DNA of 54,518 nucleotides from Methanobacterium sp. UBA353 (GCA_002496805.1 DALO01000017.1:1-54518), one strand, 5' to 3'; counted from the stretch's first letter, positions 8,432-19,905 are shown. The notes: generated from the sequence alone by a model not told the origin. Translations and numbers: made by a program.

Positions 8432-9006
8432 TACTGATAATAGATAACTATGATTCTTTCACCTATAACCTTTATCAACTGGTGGGAGAGTTTGAGACCA
8501 ATATTAAAGTCTTTAGAAATGACAAAATAACTGTCGATGAAATTAAGGAACTCCAACCTTCCCAGATAATCATATCACCAGGACCAGGAAATCCACAGAA
8601 CAAACGGGATTTCGGAGTTTCACGTGCCACCATACTGGAAGTAGGTAAAAAAATACCAATTTTAGGTGTATGTTTGGGACATCAAGGAATTTTTACAGCA
8701 TTTGGTGGTGAAATAATCCGAACTGATCCAGTTCATGGAAAACAATGCCATATATATCATCAGAATAAGGGCATGTTCCAGGGAGTTAGCAATCCTCTTC
8801 TAGCCGCAAGATACCATTCATTAATATGTAAAAAAGACACAACACCTTATTTTATGGATATAATAGCTGAAACAGATAATGGGATGATAATGGCTATTAA
8901 ACACCAGGATTATCCCATATATGGCCTTCAGTTCCACTTGGAATCCATTGGGACAGATGATGGTAAAATAATAATGAAAAATTTCCTGGAGATGAAAGTA
9001 TCATGA
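8428..9006 (+). CDS. trpG: Anthranilate synthase component II (glutamine amidotransferase)
   Basis: Class I glutamine amidotransferase of 192 residues that feeds ammonia to TrpE. Catalytic triad is visible: Cys82 in GVCLGHQGI, His170 and Glu172 in FHLES. SPGPGNP forms the oxyanion-loop region. Translation is coupled to both neighbours by 4-bp ATGA overlaps with trpE and trpC. A stand-alone TrpG, not fused to TrpD as in some bacteria. Confidence 0.95.
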   Translation: MILIIDNYDSFTYNLYQLVGEFETNIKVFRNDKITVDEIKELQPSQIIISPGPGNPQNKRDFGVSRATILEVGKKIPILGVCLGHQGIFTAFGGEIIRTDPVHGKQCHIYHQNKGMFQGVSNPLLAARYHSLICKKDTTPYFMDIIAETDNGMIMAIKHQDYPIYGLQFHLESIGTDDGKIIMKNFLEMKVS

Positions 9007-9821
9007 AATTCACTGACATCCTAAAGGAGAGTAGAAGAGTCCTGGAAATTAGAAGGAAATATCAACCCCTGAATGAGTTGAAAGAGAATATAAAGAGGGT
9101 TAAACTCAGAACCAATTTTAAAAAATCATTAGACAAAGATAATGATGTTTCCATTATCTGTGAATATAAACCAGCCTCTCCCTCACTTGGGAAAATAAGC
9201 CAACTCATGGTAAGTGATGTACTTCCCCAATTTGAGAAAGGAGGAGCCAGTGCAATATCAATTTTAACCGAAGAATCATTTTTTAATAGTAATATTGATA
9301 ATTTGAAACTTGCTTGCAGAATAACCAAATTACCACTACTGCGTAAGGATTTCATACTAGATACCTACCAGATCTACGAAGCTCGAGCTTATGGTGCCAA
9401 TGCAGTTCTTTTAATGGCAGATATAGTTCCAAATCTTAGAGAATGGATTGAATTATGTAAATATCTTGATATGGATGCGTTGGTAGAGTGTAAAACCATA
9501 GATGAAATTCAAATGGCAGTCAAAGCAGGAGCAGAGATAATTGGAATAAACAATCGGGATTTTAATGATTTCACAATTGATTTTAATAGAATCAAGAAGC
9601 TGGCCAAATATGTACCTTCCAACGTCACTCTGGTATCTGAAAGTGGAGCTCAAACCTCAAAAGATATTGAACTAATTTCTAGTCTTGGTGCAGATGCCAT
9701 TCTGGTGGGAACCAGTGTAATGTCTGCCAAGAACATAGAAAAAAAAGTGAAAGAACTGGTATCGGCATCAGAAAAAACCCGATTAAAAAGGTTAGTTAAC
9801 CCTGTAAGGGTAGTTACATGA
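9003..9821 (+). CDS. trpC: Indole-3-glycerol phosphate synthase
   Basis: TIM-barrel enzyme of 272 residues that closes the indole ring from CdRP. Family motifs: EYKPASPS (Glu54, Lys56, Ser59), LLRKDFILD with the catalytic Lys115, INNRDF, and VSESG near the phosphate site. All the conserved catalytic residues are there. Overlaps trpG and trpF by 4 bp each, so the operon is tightly translationally coupled. Not fused to TrpF, unlike enterobacteria. Confidence 0.95.
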   Translation: MKFTDILKESRRVLEIRRKYQPLNELKENIKRVKLRTNFKKSLDKDNDVSIICEYKPASPSLGKISQLMVSDVLPQFEKGGASAISILTEESFFNSNIDNLKLACRITKLPLLRKDFILDTYQIYEARAYGANAVLLMADIVPNLREWIELCKYLDMDALVECKTIDEIQMAVKAGAEIIGINNRDFNDFTIDFNRIKKLAKYVPSNVTLVSESGAQTSKDIELISSLGADAILVGTSVMSAKNIEKKVKELVSASEKTRLKRLVNPVRVVT

Positions 9822-10519
9822 GAATTAAAATTTGTGGAATAACATCAAAGAAGGATCTGGAAGTCTGTGAAGAGAAAGGTGCAGATCTCATCGGATTCAT
9901 TAACATAGAAAGATCAAAGAGAATGGTGGAAATAGAGGAAATTAAAACCCTACTGTCATTCATGAAAGATAGAACTAAGGCGGTGATTGTGATTGAACCC
10001 TTTAATATGGCGAATGCAGAAGAAAAAATAAGAAAATCGGGAATAACCAACATACAACTTCATTCTCTCTCTCCAGAGGAAATCAACGAATTGAAAGAAA
10101 AATATTATGGAAAAAACGCCGAAAATAAAACTCAAATATCCCCTAACCTGACTATTACCAGAGCCGTTGGAATATCAAAAGTAATTGATAGGGATAAAAG
10201 AAGAGAGATTGAAAATTTTGCAGACATCTGTGATTTTCTCCTTTTTGACTATGAAATCCAGGGGAAAACTGGGGGAACTGGTAAACAAATACCTGCAAAA
10301 ACTGCAATAAAAGCCGCAAAAATTGCAAAAAATCGTAACAAAAATGTTAAACTGACACTTGCTGGTGGAATGAACACTGCACGGATCAAAAATGAAGGAA
10401 AACAATTGGAAAAGGTATTTGATGCCTTTGATATTAATTCAGGAGTAGAAATCAAGCCTGGAGTAAAAAATATTGATAAAATAAGTGAATTAATGGAAAT
10501 TAAACAAAATAACCAGTGA
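9818..10519 (+). CDS. trpF: Phosphoribosylanthranilate isomerase
   Basis: TIM-barrel isomerase, 233 residues, converting PRA to CdRP. The general-base Cys6 (MRIKICGIT) and general-acid Asp144 (LLFDYE) are present, followed by the phosphate-binding GGTGK and LAGGMN loops. It is somewhat longer than the usual 200-210 residues; the extra length is a lysine-rich insertion around 90-135 (KEKYYGKNAENKTQ). Overlaps trpC by 4 bp; a 40-bp gap before trpB is the first non-overlap in the operon. Confidence 0.93.
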   Translation: MRIKICGITSKKDLEVCEEKGADLIGFINIERSKRMVEIEEIKTLLSFMKDRTKAVIVIEPFNMANAEEKIRKSGITNIQLHSLSPEEINELKEKYYGKNAENKTQISPNLTITRAVGISKVIDRDKRREIENFADICDFLLFDYEIQGKTGGTGKQIPAKTAIKAAKIAKNRNKNVKLTLAGGMNTARIKNEGKQLEKVFDAFDINSGVEIKPGVKNIDKISELMEIKQNNQ

Positions 10520-10550
10520 TACATCAGTAAAATTTACAGATTACATTAAT

Positions 10551-11737
<1,187 letters not shown>

Positions 11738-11741
<4 letters not shown>

Positions 11742-12562
11742 GTGTTAAACCAGTAATTGAAAGATACTCCCAAATGTTTCAGCGGGTGAAAAGTAAAAAT
11801 GAAGGAGCTTTCATTCCATTCATTGTAGCCGGAGACCCTGATTTTGAAACTGCCTTGGAAATTGTGAAAACTTATGTCGAAAACGGGGCAGATGCCCTGG
11901 AGATTGGATTTGCGTTTAGTGATCCAGTAGCAGACGGCCCAACAGTTCAAGAAGCTAATATCAGAGCTTTTAAAGCAGGAATAACCACTAAAAAAGCATT
12001 TGAATTTATCAAAAAAATCAGGAAATTTACATCAATTCCTATTGGAATTTTGGTGTACTACAATCTAATTTATAAAATGGGAATAGATAAATTCTACAAA
12101 ACTGCAGCATATAACGGAGTTAATGCGATTCTTGCAGCAGATTTACCTCTAGAAGAAGCCCAAGATGTGGTTAATGCTTCAGAAAAATATGGGATTGAAC
12201 AAATTTTTATGGTAGCTCAAAGCACCAGCAATGAAAGACTGGAAAAAATATCACGATTTTGTAGTGGATTTTTGTATGTGGTGGCGGTTATGGGAGTTAC
12301 TGGAGCCCGGAAAGACCTTGAATTGGGTACAGTACAACTGATAGAACGGGTAAAAAGTCACAGCACCCTTCCTGTAGTGGTGGGTTTTGGAATTTCCAAA
12401 TCAGAACATGTTAAACATGTTATAAGCAGTGAATCTGACGGAGTAATAGTGGCAAGTGCCCTAATAAATATTATAACTGGAAATTTAAAGGATGAAAAGG
12501 TTATGTTAGATAAAATCAGCGCATTCTGCAGGGATCTTAAGGCAGCAACTCAAAAAAAATGA
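11738..12562 (+). CDS. trpA: Tryptophan synthase alpha chain
   Basis: TIM-barrel lyase of 274 residues that releases indole from indole-3-glycerol phosphate for TrpB. The catalytic Glu55 and Asp66 lie in EIGFAFSDPVADGPTVQ, the family signature. The phosphate loop GFGISKSEHV is near residue 212. Translationally coupled to trpB by a 4-bp overlap, 19 bp before trpD. Confidence 0.96.
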
Positions 12563-12581
12563 TAGAAGCAGATGTGGTTAC

Positions 12582-13631
12582 ATGATTACAGAAGGATTGC
12601 AAAAAGTGGTTTCTGGGCAAGATCTGACTGAAGAAGAAGCTTATAATTGCATGATGGAAATGGTGAGCGGTGATGCCAGCCAAATCCATATGTCTGCTCT
12701 TTTAGCAGCACTTGCCACTAAAAAAGAGTCCATATCAGAGATAACTGGCTTTGTAAAGGCCATGCGCCAAGTATCTATAAAAGTAACTCCCCGATTAGAT
12801 GAACCATTAGTAGATACTTGTGGTACTGGAGGGGACATCTTCAAAACCTTTAATGTTAGCACTGTTGCAGCGATAATTGCGGCATCATGCGGAGTCCGAA
12901 TTGCAAAACATGGAAATAGAGCAATTAGCAGCAATTGTGGCGGTGCTGATATATTAGAGGCAATGGGAGTTAATGTAGAGGTAGGTGCCCGTGAAGTGGA
13001 GCTTTGTTTGGAAAAAATAGGCATAGGATTTATGTTTGCCCCAAAATACCATCCTGCAATGGGTAATGTCATGCCTATTCGAAAAAAATTAGGCATGCGT
13101 ACAGTTTTCAACATTTTAGGCCCTCTTTCATCCCCTGCAAATACTGAAATACATCTTATGGGTGTTTTTGACCCAGATTATGTTAAAATATTGGCCAATG
13201 TTCTAAAGAATCTGGGTGTTAAAAGAGCTTTAGTGGTTCATGGCTTTGATGAAAATAATGAACCAGCCATGGATGAAATTTCTACCATAGGTAAAACTTT
13301 AGCTGCGTTTCTAGATAAAGGAGAAATAGAAATCTTTGAACTCTATCCTGAGGATTTTGGACTGAAAAAAACTACTAGAAAACTTATAAAGGCATCAAAT
13401 ACTCTGGACGAAAACCTTCAAATTGCAATGGATGTATTGGAAGGGAAATGTGAAAAGAAAGAAGAAAAAGCTAGAATGGATTTGAGTCTGGCGAATGCCG
13501 GAGCTATTTTATTTCTGGCAGAAAAGGCAGGGACATTCGAGGAAGGAGTTGAAAAAGCCAAAAAAAGTGTTGAAAATGGTGATGCATATAATAAGTTGCA
13601 AGAATTTGTAAACGCTAGTATAGATTCATAA
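12582..13631 (+). CDS. trpD: Anthranilate phosphoribosyltransferase
   Basis: 349 residues; joins anthranilate to PRPP. The PRPP loop DTCGTGGDIFKTFNVST spans residues 78-94, the KHGNRAISSNCGGAD loop 109-123, and the metal-binding DE pair lies in the second half. Unfused to TrpG. Last gene of trpEGCFBAD, so the whole path from chorismate to tryptophan is encoded here. Followed by a short AT-rich gap and a convergent gene; a TTTTTAATTAATTT tract after the stop may end transcription. Confidence 0.96.
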   Translation: MITEGLQKVVSGQDLTEEEAYNCMMEMVSGDASQIHMSALLAALATKKESISEITGFVKAMRQVSIKVTPRLDEPLVDTCGTGGDIFKTFNVSTVAAIIAASCGVRIAKHGNRAISSNCGGADILEAMGVNVEVGAREVELCLEKIGIGFMFAPKYHPAMGNVMPIRKKLGMRTVFNILGPLSSPANTEIHLMGVFDPDYVKILANVLKNLGVKRALVVHGFDENNEPAMDEISTIGKTLAAFLDKGEIEIFELYPEDFGLKKTTRKLIKASNTLDENLQIAMDVLEGKCEKKEEKARMDLSLANAGAILFLAEKAGTFEEGVEKAKKSVENGDAYNKLQEFVNASIDS

Positions 13632-13673
13632 TTTTTAATTAATTTACGAATTTATGTTTAATATACTATTATT

Positions 13674-15620
13674 CTATTTTTTGAGACCAATACGAAGGGA
13701 ATTTAGAATAACTGCAAGACTGAGCCCCATATCTCCAATACCTACTGCCATCCACAATGTTACAAATCCCAAAACTGCAAATAGAGCAAATGAGCTCTTC
13801 ACCACAACTGATAGTATAACATTTTCCTTAACAACATTCATTGTAGATTTACTTAATTTTATCAAGTATTCCAGTTTAGACAGATCATCATTCATTAGAG
13901 CGATGTCCGCAGTTTCAATAGCCACATCTGAACCAGCAGCACCCATGGCAATTCCAATATTGGCTTTTGCAAGGGCTGGAGCATCATTCACACCATCTCC
14001 CACCATTGCTACGTTACCATGGATTGTAATGAGTTCATCAATCTTTTTCACTTTATCTTCTGGTAACAACCCATGATAACATTCATCCAAGCCCAAATAA
14101 GAAGATACTGCATTGGCAGTGCCTTTTTTATCACCAGTGAGCATCACTGTAATCAAATTTTCCTTTTTAAGAAATTTCACTACATCTTCAGCACCATCCT
14201 TTATCTGATCCCTTAGAACAATTAACCCAATGATTTCTTTATTATTTCCTAAAAGAACAGTATTTTTGCCTTTTTCATCATATTTCCTAATTTTTTTCCA
14301 AGGGATGTTAAAACCGTTGAAAAGACTTTCACCTCCCACATAGAATATTTGATTGTTTATTTCACCCCTTAATCCAGTTCCAAGCATTGATTTAAAGTTT
14401 TGAACTGATTCCAGTTCTATATTCTCATTTTTTGCCTTTTTTCGAATGGCTTTTGCTAGAGGGTGCTTTGAATGTGATTCCAGGGAAGCTGATATCCTCA
14501 AAACATCTGTTCTGCTGTATCCATTAAATGACATGATATCTGTGACTTCTAAACGTCCTTGAGTTAAGGTTCCAGTCTTATCAAAAACTATTGCATTCAC
14601 ATTCTTCATTTGTTCAACGTATTCTCCACCTTTTATTAGAACACCGTTCCGGGTGGCGGATGTAATCCCAGAAACCATAGAAACAGGGGTGGAGATTGCT
14701 AGAGCACATGGGCATGAAACAACCAGTAAAACCAGTGCCCGATAGAACCAATCATTAAGAGACATTCCAAAAAGGAAAGGGGGGACAGTGGCAATGATAA
14801 CTGCCATTAATATCATTGAAGGCGTGTAATAATTTGCAAATCTGTCAATGAACGCCTCTGCTTTAGATTTTTTTTCTTTGGACTTCCGAACAAGATCTAT
14901 TATTTTAGATAGGATAGTGTCATTAGATTTTCGGGTCACTCTGACCTCAAGGTACCCTTCAATATTTATGGTTCCTGCAAAAACTTGATCATCCTGTTTT
15001 TTGGTTACAGGAGCACTTTCTCCAGTTATTTGGGATTGATTGACTGCTGATGAACCTTTCAACACTATCCCATCTAATGGAATTTTGTCACCAGGGCGAA
15101 CCACTACTATCTCATTCAAATTCACATTATGAACATGTACTTCTAACTCTTGACTATTTCTTAGGACATGGGCAATGTCAGGAGCCATTTTAAGGAGGGA
15201 TGCAATAGAACTACGCGCTCTTTCACTGGCATAGTCTTCTAAAAATTCAGCCACGTAAAACAAGAACATGACTGCTGCTCCTTCCTCACCATGACCGATG
15301 AAAAATGCCCCGGCAGCTGCAATAGTTATTAGAAGGTTCATGTTAAAACGAAGTTTTAATAACCCTTTCAAAGCCCCTTTGACTATATCAAAACCGGTTA
15401 CTGCTACAACAACTAGAAAAATAAGTTCAGCAATTCCTGCATGGTTAAGAAATTTATTAAGATACAGTGCTACTGCAAAAATTGCAGCCGATACAACAAT
15501 AATTCCAATTGGTTTTCGTTTCCACATGGGTTGTTTTTCTTCAAATATATTGCCCCCGCAACAGTTATGCGTGGCTGTAACATCAGTTTCTTCAGTGCAA
15601 TGATGGTTTTTTTCTGGCAT
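13674..15620 (-). CDS. Zinc/cadmium-type heavy-metal P-type ATPase
   Basis: P1B exporter of 648 residues. ATG 15620 is chosen because it starts MPEKNHHC and has AGGAAAT upstream; longer frames add an unrelated N-terminus. The N-terminus has a short His/Cys patch (HHC ... HNCCGG) instead of a full HMA domain. TM6 carries SCPCALAIS, the phosphorylation site is DKTGTLTQG, the HP motif is SKHPLAKAI and the hinge is GDGVNDAPAL. The last helix GDMGLSLAVILNSLRIGL has the Asp typical of CadA/ZntA (P1B-2) pumps, so Zn2+/Cd2+/Pb2+ export is likely. A palindrome in its promoter suggests metal-dependent control. Confidence 0.9.
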   Translation of the reverse strand: MPEKNHHCTEETDVTATHNCCGGNIFEEKQPMWKRKPIGIIVVSAAIFAVALYLNKFLNHAGIAELIFLVVVAVTGFDIVKGALKGLLKLRFNMNLLITIAAAGAFFIGHGEEGAAVMFLFYVAEFLEDYASERARSSIASLLKMAPDIAHVLRNSQELEVHVHNVNLNEIVVVRPGDKIPLDGIVLKGSSAVNQSQITGESAPVTKKQDDQVFAGTINIEGYLEVRVTRKSNDTILSKIIDLVRKSKEKKSKAEAFIDRFANYYTPSMILMAVIIATVPPFLFGMSLNDWFYRALVLLVVSCPCALAISTPVSMVSGITSATRNGVLIKGGEYVEQMKNVNAIVFDKTGTLTQGRLEVTDIMSFNGYSRTDVLRISASLESHSKHPLAKAIRKKAKNENIELESVQNFKSMLGTGLRGEINNQIFYVGGESLFNGFNIPWKKIRKYDEKGKNTVLLGNNKEIIGLIVLRDQIKDGAEDVVKFLKKENLITVMLTGDKKGTANAVSSYLGLDECYHGLLPEDKVKKIDELITIHGNVAMVGDGVNDAPALAKANIGIAMGAAGSDVAIETADIALMNDDLSKLEYLIKLSKSTMNVVKENVILSVVVKSSFALFAVLGFVTLWMAVGIGDMGLSLAVILNSLRIGLKK

Positions 15621-15687
15621 TTTATTATTTCCTATTTTTCGAGTAGGTGGTAAATATGCTGAATACAAATAATAATCTATGAATGAA

Positions 15688-15709
15688 TGTTCAATTGAAC
15701 AAATATAAA
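15688..15709 (-). promoter_or_regulatory. Promoter and candidate metal-repressor operator of the zinc-type ATPase
   Basis: A perfect 14-bp palindrome TGTTCAATTGAACA (15688-15701) lies directly downstream, on the transcribed strand, of the TATA-like TTTATATT (15702-15709), between TATA and the expected start near 15680. The half site TGAACA/TGTTCA resembles operators of ArsR/SmtB-family metal sensors. A repressor there would block polymerase. No ArsR gene is adjacent. Confidence 0.5.
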
Positions 15710-15885
15710 TATTTGTTTTGGTGAAGCCACAGCCAAACATCTAGAAAAAATTGTAGTTTCAATAAATAGTTAAGCACTACTATGAAATTATCATCATAGA
15801 ATTTTAAAAAGATGTTACCTATTTCTAGATTCGTATAATGCTTAAACCAAAAATATTAATGCATGTTCTGCGTAACTTCTATAAT

Positions 15886-15970
<85 letters not shown>

Positions 15971-16119
15971 TTGAATTTAGTAAAGATGAGAAATTAAGTT
16001 TTTTTATAAATTTTTGGAAACAGCAAATTTATAAATATCAGTAAAATAAATTTTATAAAATTAATAATAAACATCGTCATTATTTTAATATTATAATCTA
16101 TTTCCATCAGGCAGATACC

Positions 16120-17547
16120 ATGCACCAAAAAGAGTTTTTAGACAATGTACATTGTGGTAAAAATAACTGGTGGAGGTATGTCATAACCAGCTTAACCTCA
16201 TGGGGAGGTCCATTAATTTTAATTATAATGGCTTTAATTCCTCTATTTATATTTCCCAACAATTTTAAACGAGTAATAATGGCGCCTGGTTCATTTGAAA
16301 ATTTAAATACAATGTTTTTCTTGTTATTTTTGGGAATTTATTACACATTATCTTTCATATTTTTCTGTTTTTGCACACGGTTTATTCATCATAAAAAACT
16401 CATACTGCTTGTAAACACATTTAACAAAGTTAAATGGTTGAAAATTTTGAAAGGGGCCGGATTATGGTTTGGTCTGTTGGGACTTGCATTGTTAATTGAA
16501 TTAATTATCGATCCTACTATGGTTAAATTCTCTTTGAACCCTTCATTTTTTGTTCTAATAATTTTAAGCTTGGTTATTTATTCAATTCAAGCGTCGTTTG
16601 AGGAAATATTTTTTAGAGGATATTTAATGCAAGGAATTGGAATTATAACACGAAAACCAGTAATCCCCCTCCTCATAACCTCTACATTGTTTGCAGTTGG
16701 ACACTTTTTTAATGGTTCTGATGTTATTTCTGGTTTGGGTATTGTATTAAACATGTTCATGTTCGGATTAACATTAGGGATTATCACATTAGCAGAAAAT
16801 GGTTTAGAAACTGCAATGGGTGTCCATATTGCTAATAATATCTTTGTAACCATTGTAATAAATAATACAGGTGTTTTTGAAAACTTGCCTTCTTTATTGA
16901 CTACAGGGACAGATTCTTCCATAATTATTCCATCATTGATTTTAATGCCACTCCTCCTATTTTTTGTATTCCGGAAAAATTGGGATAAATTAAAAATATT
17001 ATCTAAAAAAAGGTATGATTCCAGTGAAATAACTGAATCAAATCAATTATTATGTTTGAATTGTGAAACAATCAATCATGGTTTTGCAAATTTCTGCATG
17101 GAGTGTGGAAAAAATATTAAGGCCAAATACGCTTCAACCGGTTCAAAAACCTTGGCTTTCCTAATTGATTTAATATTTTTGCTATTTATATCTGGAATTA
17201 TACTGCTTCTGATTATTTCAGTTAATTTAATTAACCTTGGAATATCTGTAGAATTATTGGTCGTTGTATGGATTTTGTTGGATATTTTAGTATTTTTCCT
17301 ATATTTTATGTTTTTAGATATGAAAGGGCAAACAATTGGTAAAATATTTATGAAAATCAGAGTTGTAAATGAAATAGATCATAAACCAATAACATACCAA
17401 CAAAGTTTCATAAGAAGTATTTTATTAATTTTAGACTTGATTCCTTACCCCCTGCCAGGAGGATTAGCCATTATTTTCAGTGCTAAATCTCCTAAAAAAC
17501 AAAGAATTGGTGATATGGCAGCTGGAACTGTAGTGGTTGAAAAATAA
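16120..17547 (+). CDS. CPBP-family membrane protease fused to a zinc ribbon and an RDD domain
   Basis: 475 residues with three parts. Residues about 20-285 are a multi-helix CPBP (CAAX protease/bacteriocin-processing) domain with the catalytic pattern EE161-162xxxR166, His195 (FAVGHFF) and His236/Asn239-240. Residues 310-330 are a zinc ribbon, C312-x2-C315 and C326-x2-C329 (CLNCETINHGFANFCMECG). Residues 338-475 are an RDD domain with three or four helices (STGSKTLAFLIDLIF, MKGQTIGKIFMKIRVV, KQRIGDMAAGTVVV). All expected protease residues are present. The zinc-ribbon-then-RDD end is common in archaea; its fusion to CPBP is less usual. Substrate unknown. Confidence 0.8.
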   Translation: MHQKEFLDNVHCGKNNWWRYVITSLTSWGGPLILIIMALIPLFIFPNNFKRVIMAPGSFENLNTMFFLLFLGIYYTLSFIFFCFCTRFIHHKKLILLVNTFNKVKWLKILKGAGLWFGLLGLALLIELIIDPTMVKFSLNPSFFVLIILSLVIYSIQASFEEIFFRGYLMQGIGIITRKPVIPLLITSTLFAVGHFFNGSDVISGLGIVLNMFMFGLTLGIITLAENGLETAMGVHIANNIFVTIVINNTGVFENLPSLLTTGTDSSIIIPSLILMPLLLFFVFRKNWDKLKILSKKRYDSSEITESNQLLCLNCETINHGFANFCMECGKNIKAKYASTGSKTLAFLIDLIFLLFISGIILLLIISVNLINLGISVELLVVVWILLDILVFFLYFMFLDMKGQTIGKIFMKIRVVNEIDHKPITYQQSFIRSILLILDLIPYPLPGGLAIIFSAKSPKKQRIGDMAAGTVVVEK

Positions 17548-17552
17548 GTTTT

Positions 17553-19568
17553 TTAAATTTCATTAATCCGTAAAAATCTTGAATTAATAGCTACAATAAT
17601 AGTACTTAAAGACATCAACACAGCACCCATTGCTGGAGTTAATAGTATGCCGTAAGCTGAAAGTATCCCTGCAGCAAGAGGTATGGCAATAATATTGTAT
17701 CCGGCCCCCCATGCCAGATTTTCAAGCATTTTATGATAAGTCAATCGGGCTAACCTTATTATTTGAAGTACATCCAGTGGATTGCTTCGGACCAATATAA
17801 TATCAGCAGTTTCCAAGGCGATGTCTGTTCCAGCACCAATAGCAATTCCAACATCGGCTTGAGCCAGGGCTGGAGAATCATTGATCCCATCACCAGTCAT
17901 TGCAACAATGCCCCCCTCAGCTTGTATTTTTTTAATTTTATCTGCTTTATCTGAGGGTAAAATCTCTGCAAAGTATTGATCTAGCCCTAACTCTTTGGAA
18001 ACCCATTCAGCCACCTCTTTTTTATCTCCCGTGATCATTAGACATTTGATGTCCATCTCTTTCAATAGGGAAACAGTTTTTTTTGACTCTTGTCGGATGA
18101 TATCTGCCAATGCCACAGCGATACTCAAAATTCCGTCCACCAACACTAAAACTATGGTCTTCCCTTGTCTGGATAGTTCTTCTACTTCCTTATTATCAAT
18201 GATATATCCCCTTTTCTCAAGATAACTCGGACTCATCACTTCTATTTTAAGTCCTTGAACTGATCCTTTAACCCCTTTACCTGGAATGGCTTGGAAATTT
18301 TCAACAGGATAGTGTTCTTCCACTTCTTGGGCAATTCCTCGGGCAATGGGATGCTCAGAGTAAGCTTCAAGAGACGCAGCATATTTTATAATTGAGGTAG
18401 GATCTATTTTATCATCCAATGGGATTACATCAGTGACTCCGAACTTCCCATGGGTTAAAGTACCCGTCTTATCAAAGACCACGGTATTTATATCGCGGGC
18501 ATTCTCGAAAGACGTTCTGTTACGTATTAAAAGTGCATTTTTTGCCGCTATAGATGTTGAAACAGCTGCCACCAGAGGTATGGCAAGTCCAAGAGCATGA
18601 GGGCAAGTTGTTACCATTACAGTTACCGCTCTTTCCAAGGAAAAGGCCATGTTTTGTTCAGTGAGGATCAACCATACGATTAATGTTATAAAACCTCCAG
18701 TCAGTGCTATTACAGTCAACCACATGGCAAAACGATCCGCAAGATTCTGAGTTGCTGATCTGCTTTTCTGAGCTTCACCTACCAACTTTATTACTTGTGA
18801 TAGAAAAGAATCCTCCCCAGTTTTCTTTATTTCAACTTGAATGGCACCATCACCATTAATGGAACCACCTATTACCTCTTGACCTTCTTTTCGATTAACT
18901 GGATTTGATTCCCCAGTTAACATTGACTCGTTTATACTGGTCTGGCCCTTTATTATTTTTCCATCTACAGGAATTTTTTCCCCGGGTTTGACCATGACCA
19001 TGTCACCTACCTTCAATTGCTCCAATGGTACATCCATAACTTCCCCGTTATGCATTATTTTATGAGCATGACTAGGTAATAGTTTTACCAACTCTTCCAG
19101 AGCTTTGGATGCACTTATCACAGATTTCATCTCTAACCAGTGCCCTAAAAGCATTATATCAATAAGTGTGGCCAGTTCCCAGAAGAATAACTCTCCTTTA
19201 TACCCAAAAACTACTATAACACTGTAAAAATATGCAGTGGTGATTGCTACAGCCACCAAAGTCATCATACCCGGATTTCGGGAATGAATTTCTTGATAGA
19301 TTCCCTTGAAAAATGGGTAACCACCATGAAAATAAACAACAGATGATAAGACAAAAAGGACGTATGAATCACCATAAAACCTCAAAATTTCATGTACCCC
19401 AAATATATGCTGAATATGAGGTGATAAAATGAGTATAGGAATTGTTAAAATTAAACAAATCAATAAACGCCTCTTATAATCAACGATCATATGGTGATGG
19501 TCATGCCCATTTTCAGCTTTCTTTTTCATTGCATGTCCCATGTCATGTTCTAGATGAGAATTATCCAT
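17553..19568 (-). CDS. copB: Copper-translocating P-type ATPase, CopB type
   Basis: 671 residues. A His-rich N-terminus (HLEHDMGHAM ... HDHHHM) replaces HMA domains. TM6 has TTCPHALGLAIP; CPH defines the P1B-3 CopB group. Phosphorylation site DKTGTLTHG, HP motif SEHPIARGI, actuator TGESNPV and hinge GDGINDSPAL are intact. P1B-3 pumps export copper or silver. The gene ends 5 bp from the convergent CPBP fusion gene. A G6 run (GGGGGGCT) lies upstream of the start as ribosome binding site. Confidence 0.92.
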   Translation of the reverse strand: MDNSHLEHDMGHAMKKKAENGHDHHHMIVDYKRRLLICLILTIPILILSPHIQHIFGVHEILRFYGDSYVLFVLSSVVYFHGGYPFFKGIYQEIHSRNPGMMTLVAVAITTAYFYSVIVVFGYKGELFFWELATLIDIMLLGHWLEMKSVISASKALEELVKLLPSHAHKIMHNGEVMDVPLEQLKVGDMVMVKPGEKIPVDGKIIKGQTSINESMLTGESNPVNRKEGQEVIGGSINGDGAIQVEIKKTGEDSFLSQVIKLVGEAQKSRSATQNLADRFAMWLTVIALTGGFITLIVWLILTEQNMAFSLERAVTVMVTTCPHALGLAIPLVAAVSTSIAAKNALLIRNRTSFENARDINTVVFDKTGTLTHGKFGVTDVIPLDDKIDPTSIIKYAASLEAYSEHPIARGIAQEVEEHYPVENFQAIPGKGVKGSVQGLKIEVMSPSYLEKRGYIIDNKEVEELSRQGKTIVLVLVDGILSIAVALADIIRQESKKTVSLLKEMDIKCLMITGDKKEVAEWVSKELGLDQYFAEILPSDKADKIKKIQAEGGIVAMTGDGINDSPALAQADVGIAIGAGTDIALETADIILVRSNPLDVLQIIRLARLTYHKMLENLAWGAGYNIIAIPLAAGILSAYGILLTPAMGAVLMSLSTIIVAINSRFLRINEI

Positions 19569-19905
19569 ATTAAGCCCCCCTATTCTACTTTAATTATTTA
19601 TTATTAAACCTTAAAATTTATTTCCGCCACATAAAGCCCCTATCCATAATAACTGTAAAATTCTCTTGGAATGTGAAATACCTCTCTGACAAGACAGTAA
19701 ACTGATTTTTTTAATCCTATTTCATTCAAGGATGAAAAATTGATAAAAATTGGCCATATGAACAATGGTATGTTATTTTTATAGAAATTTTAAAAAAAAA
19801 ATAGTATTATACACTTTTCATATTACATTGCATGTGCTCTTGGGAAAATAACATACTAAGTTACTAAAAAATAGTAATTAATGATAAAATTTGGTGGATG
19901 TAATC
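19569..19905. other. Intergenic region before copB and the GyrI-like gene
   Basis: AT-rich divergent spacer. It must contain promoters for both flanking genes, but I see no clear operator palindrome, RNA gene or coding remnant in it. Confidence 0.4.

Noticed and set aside
13654..14076. 140-codon frame opposite the Zn-type ATPase
   Set aside because: Antisense shadow; the ATPase motifs on the minus strand account for the sequence.
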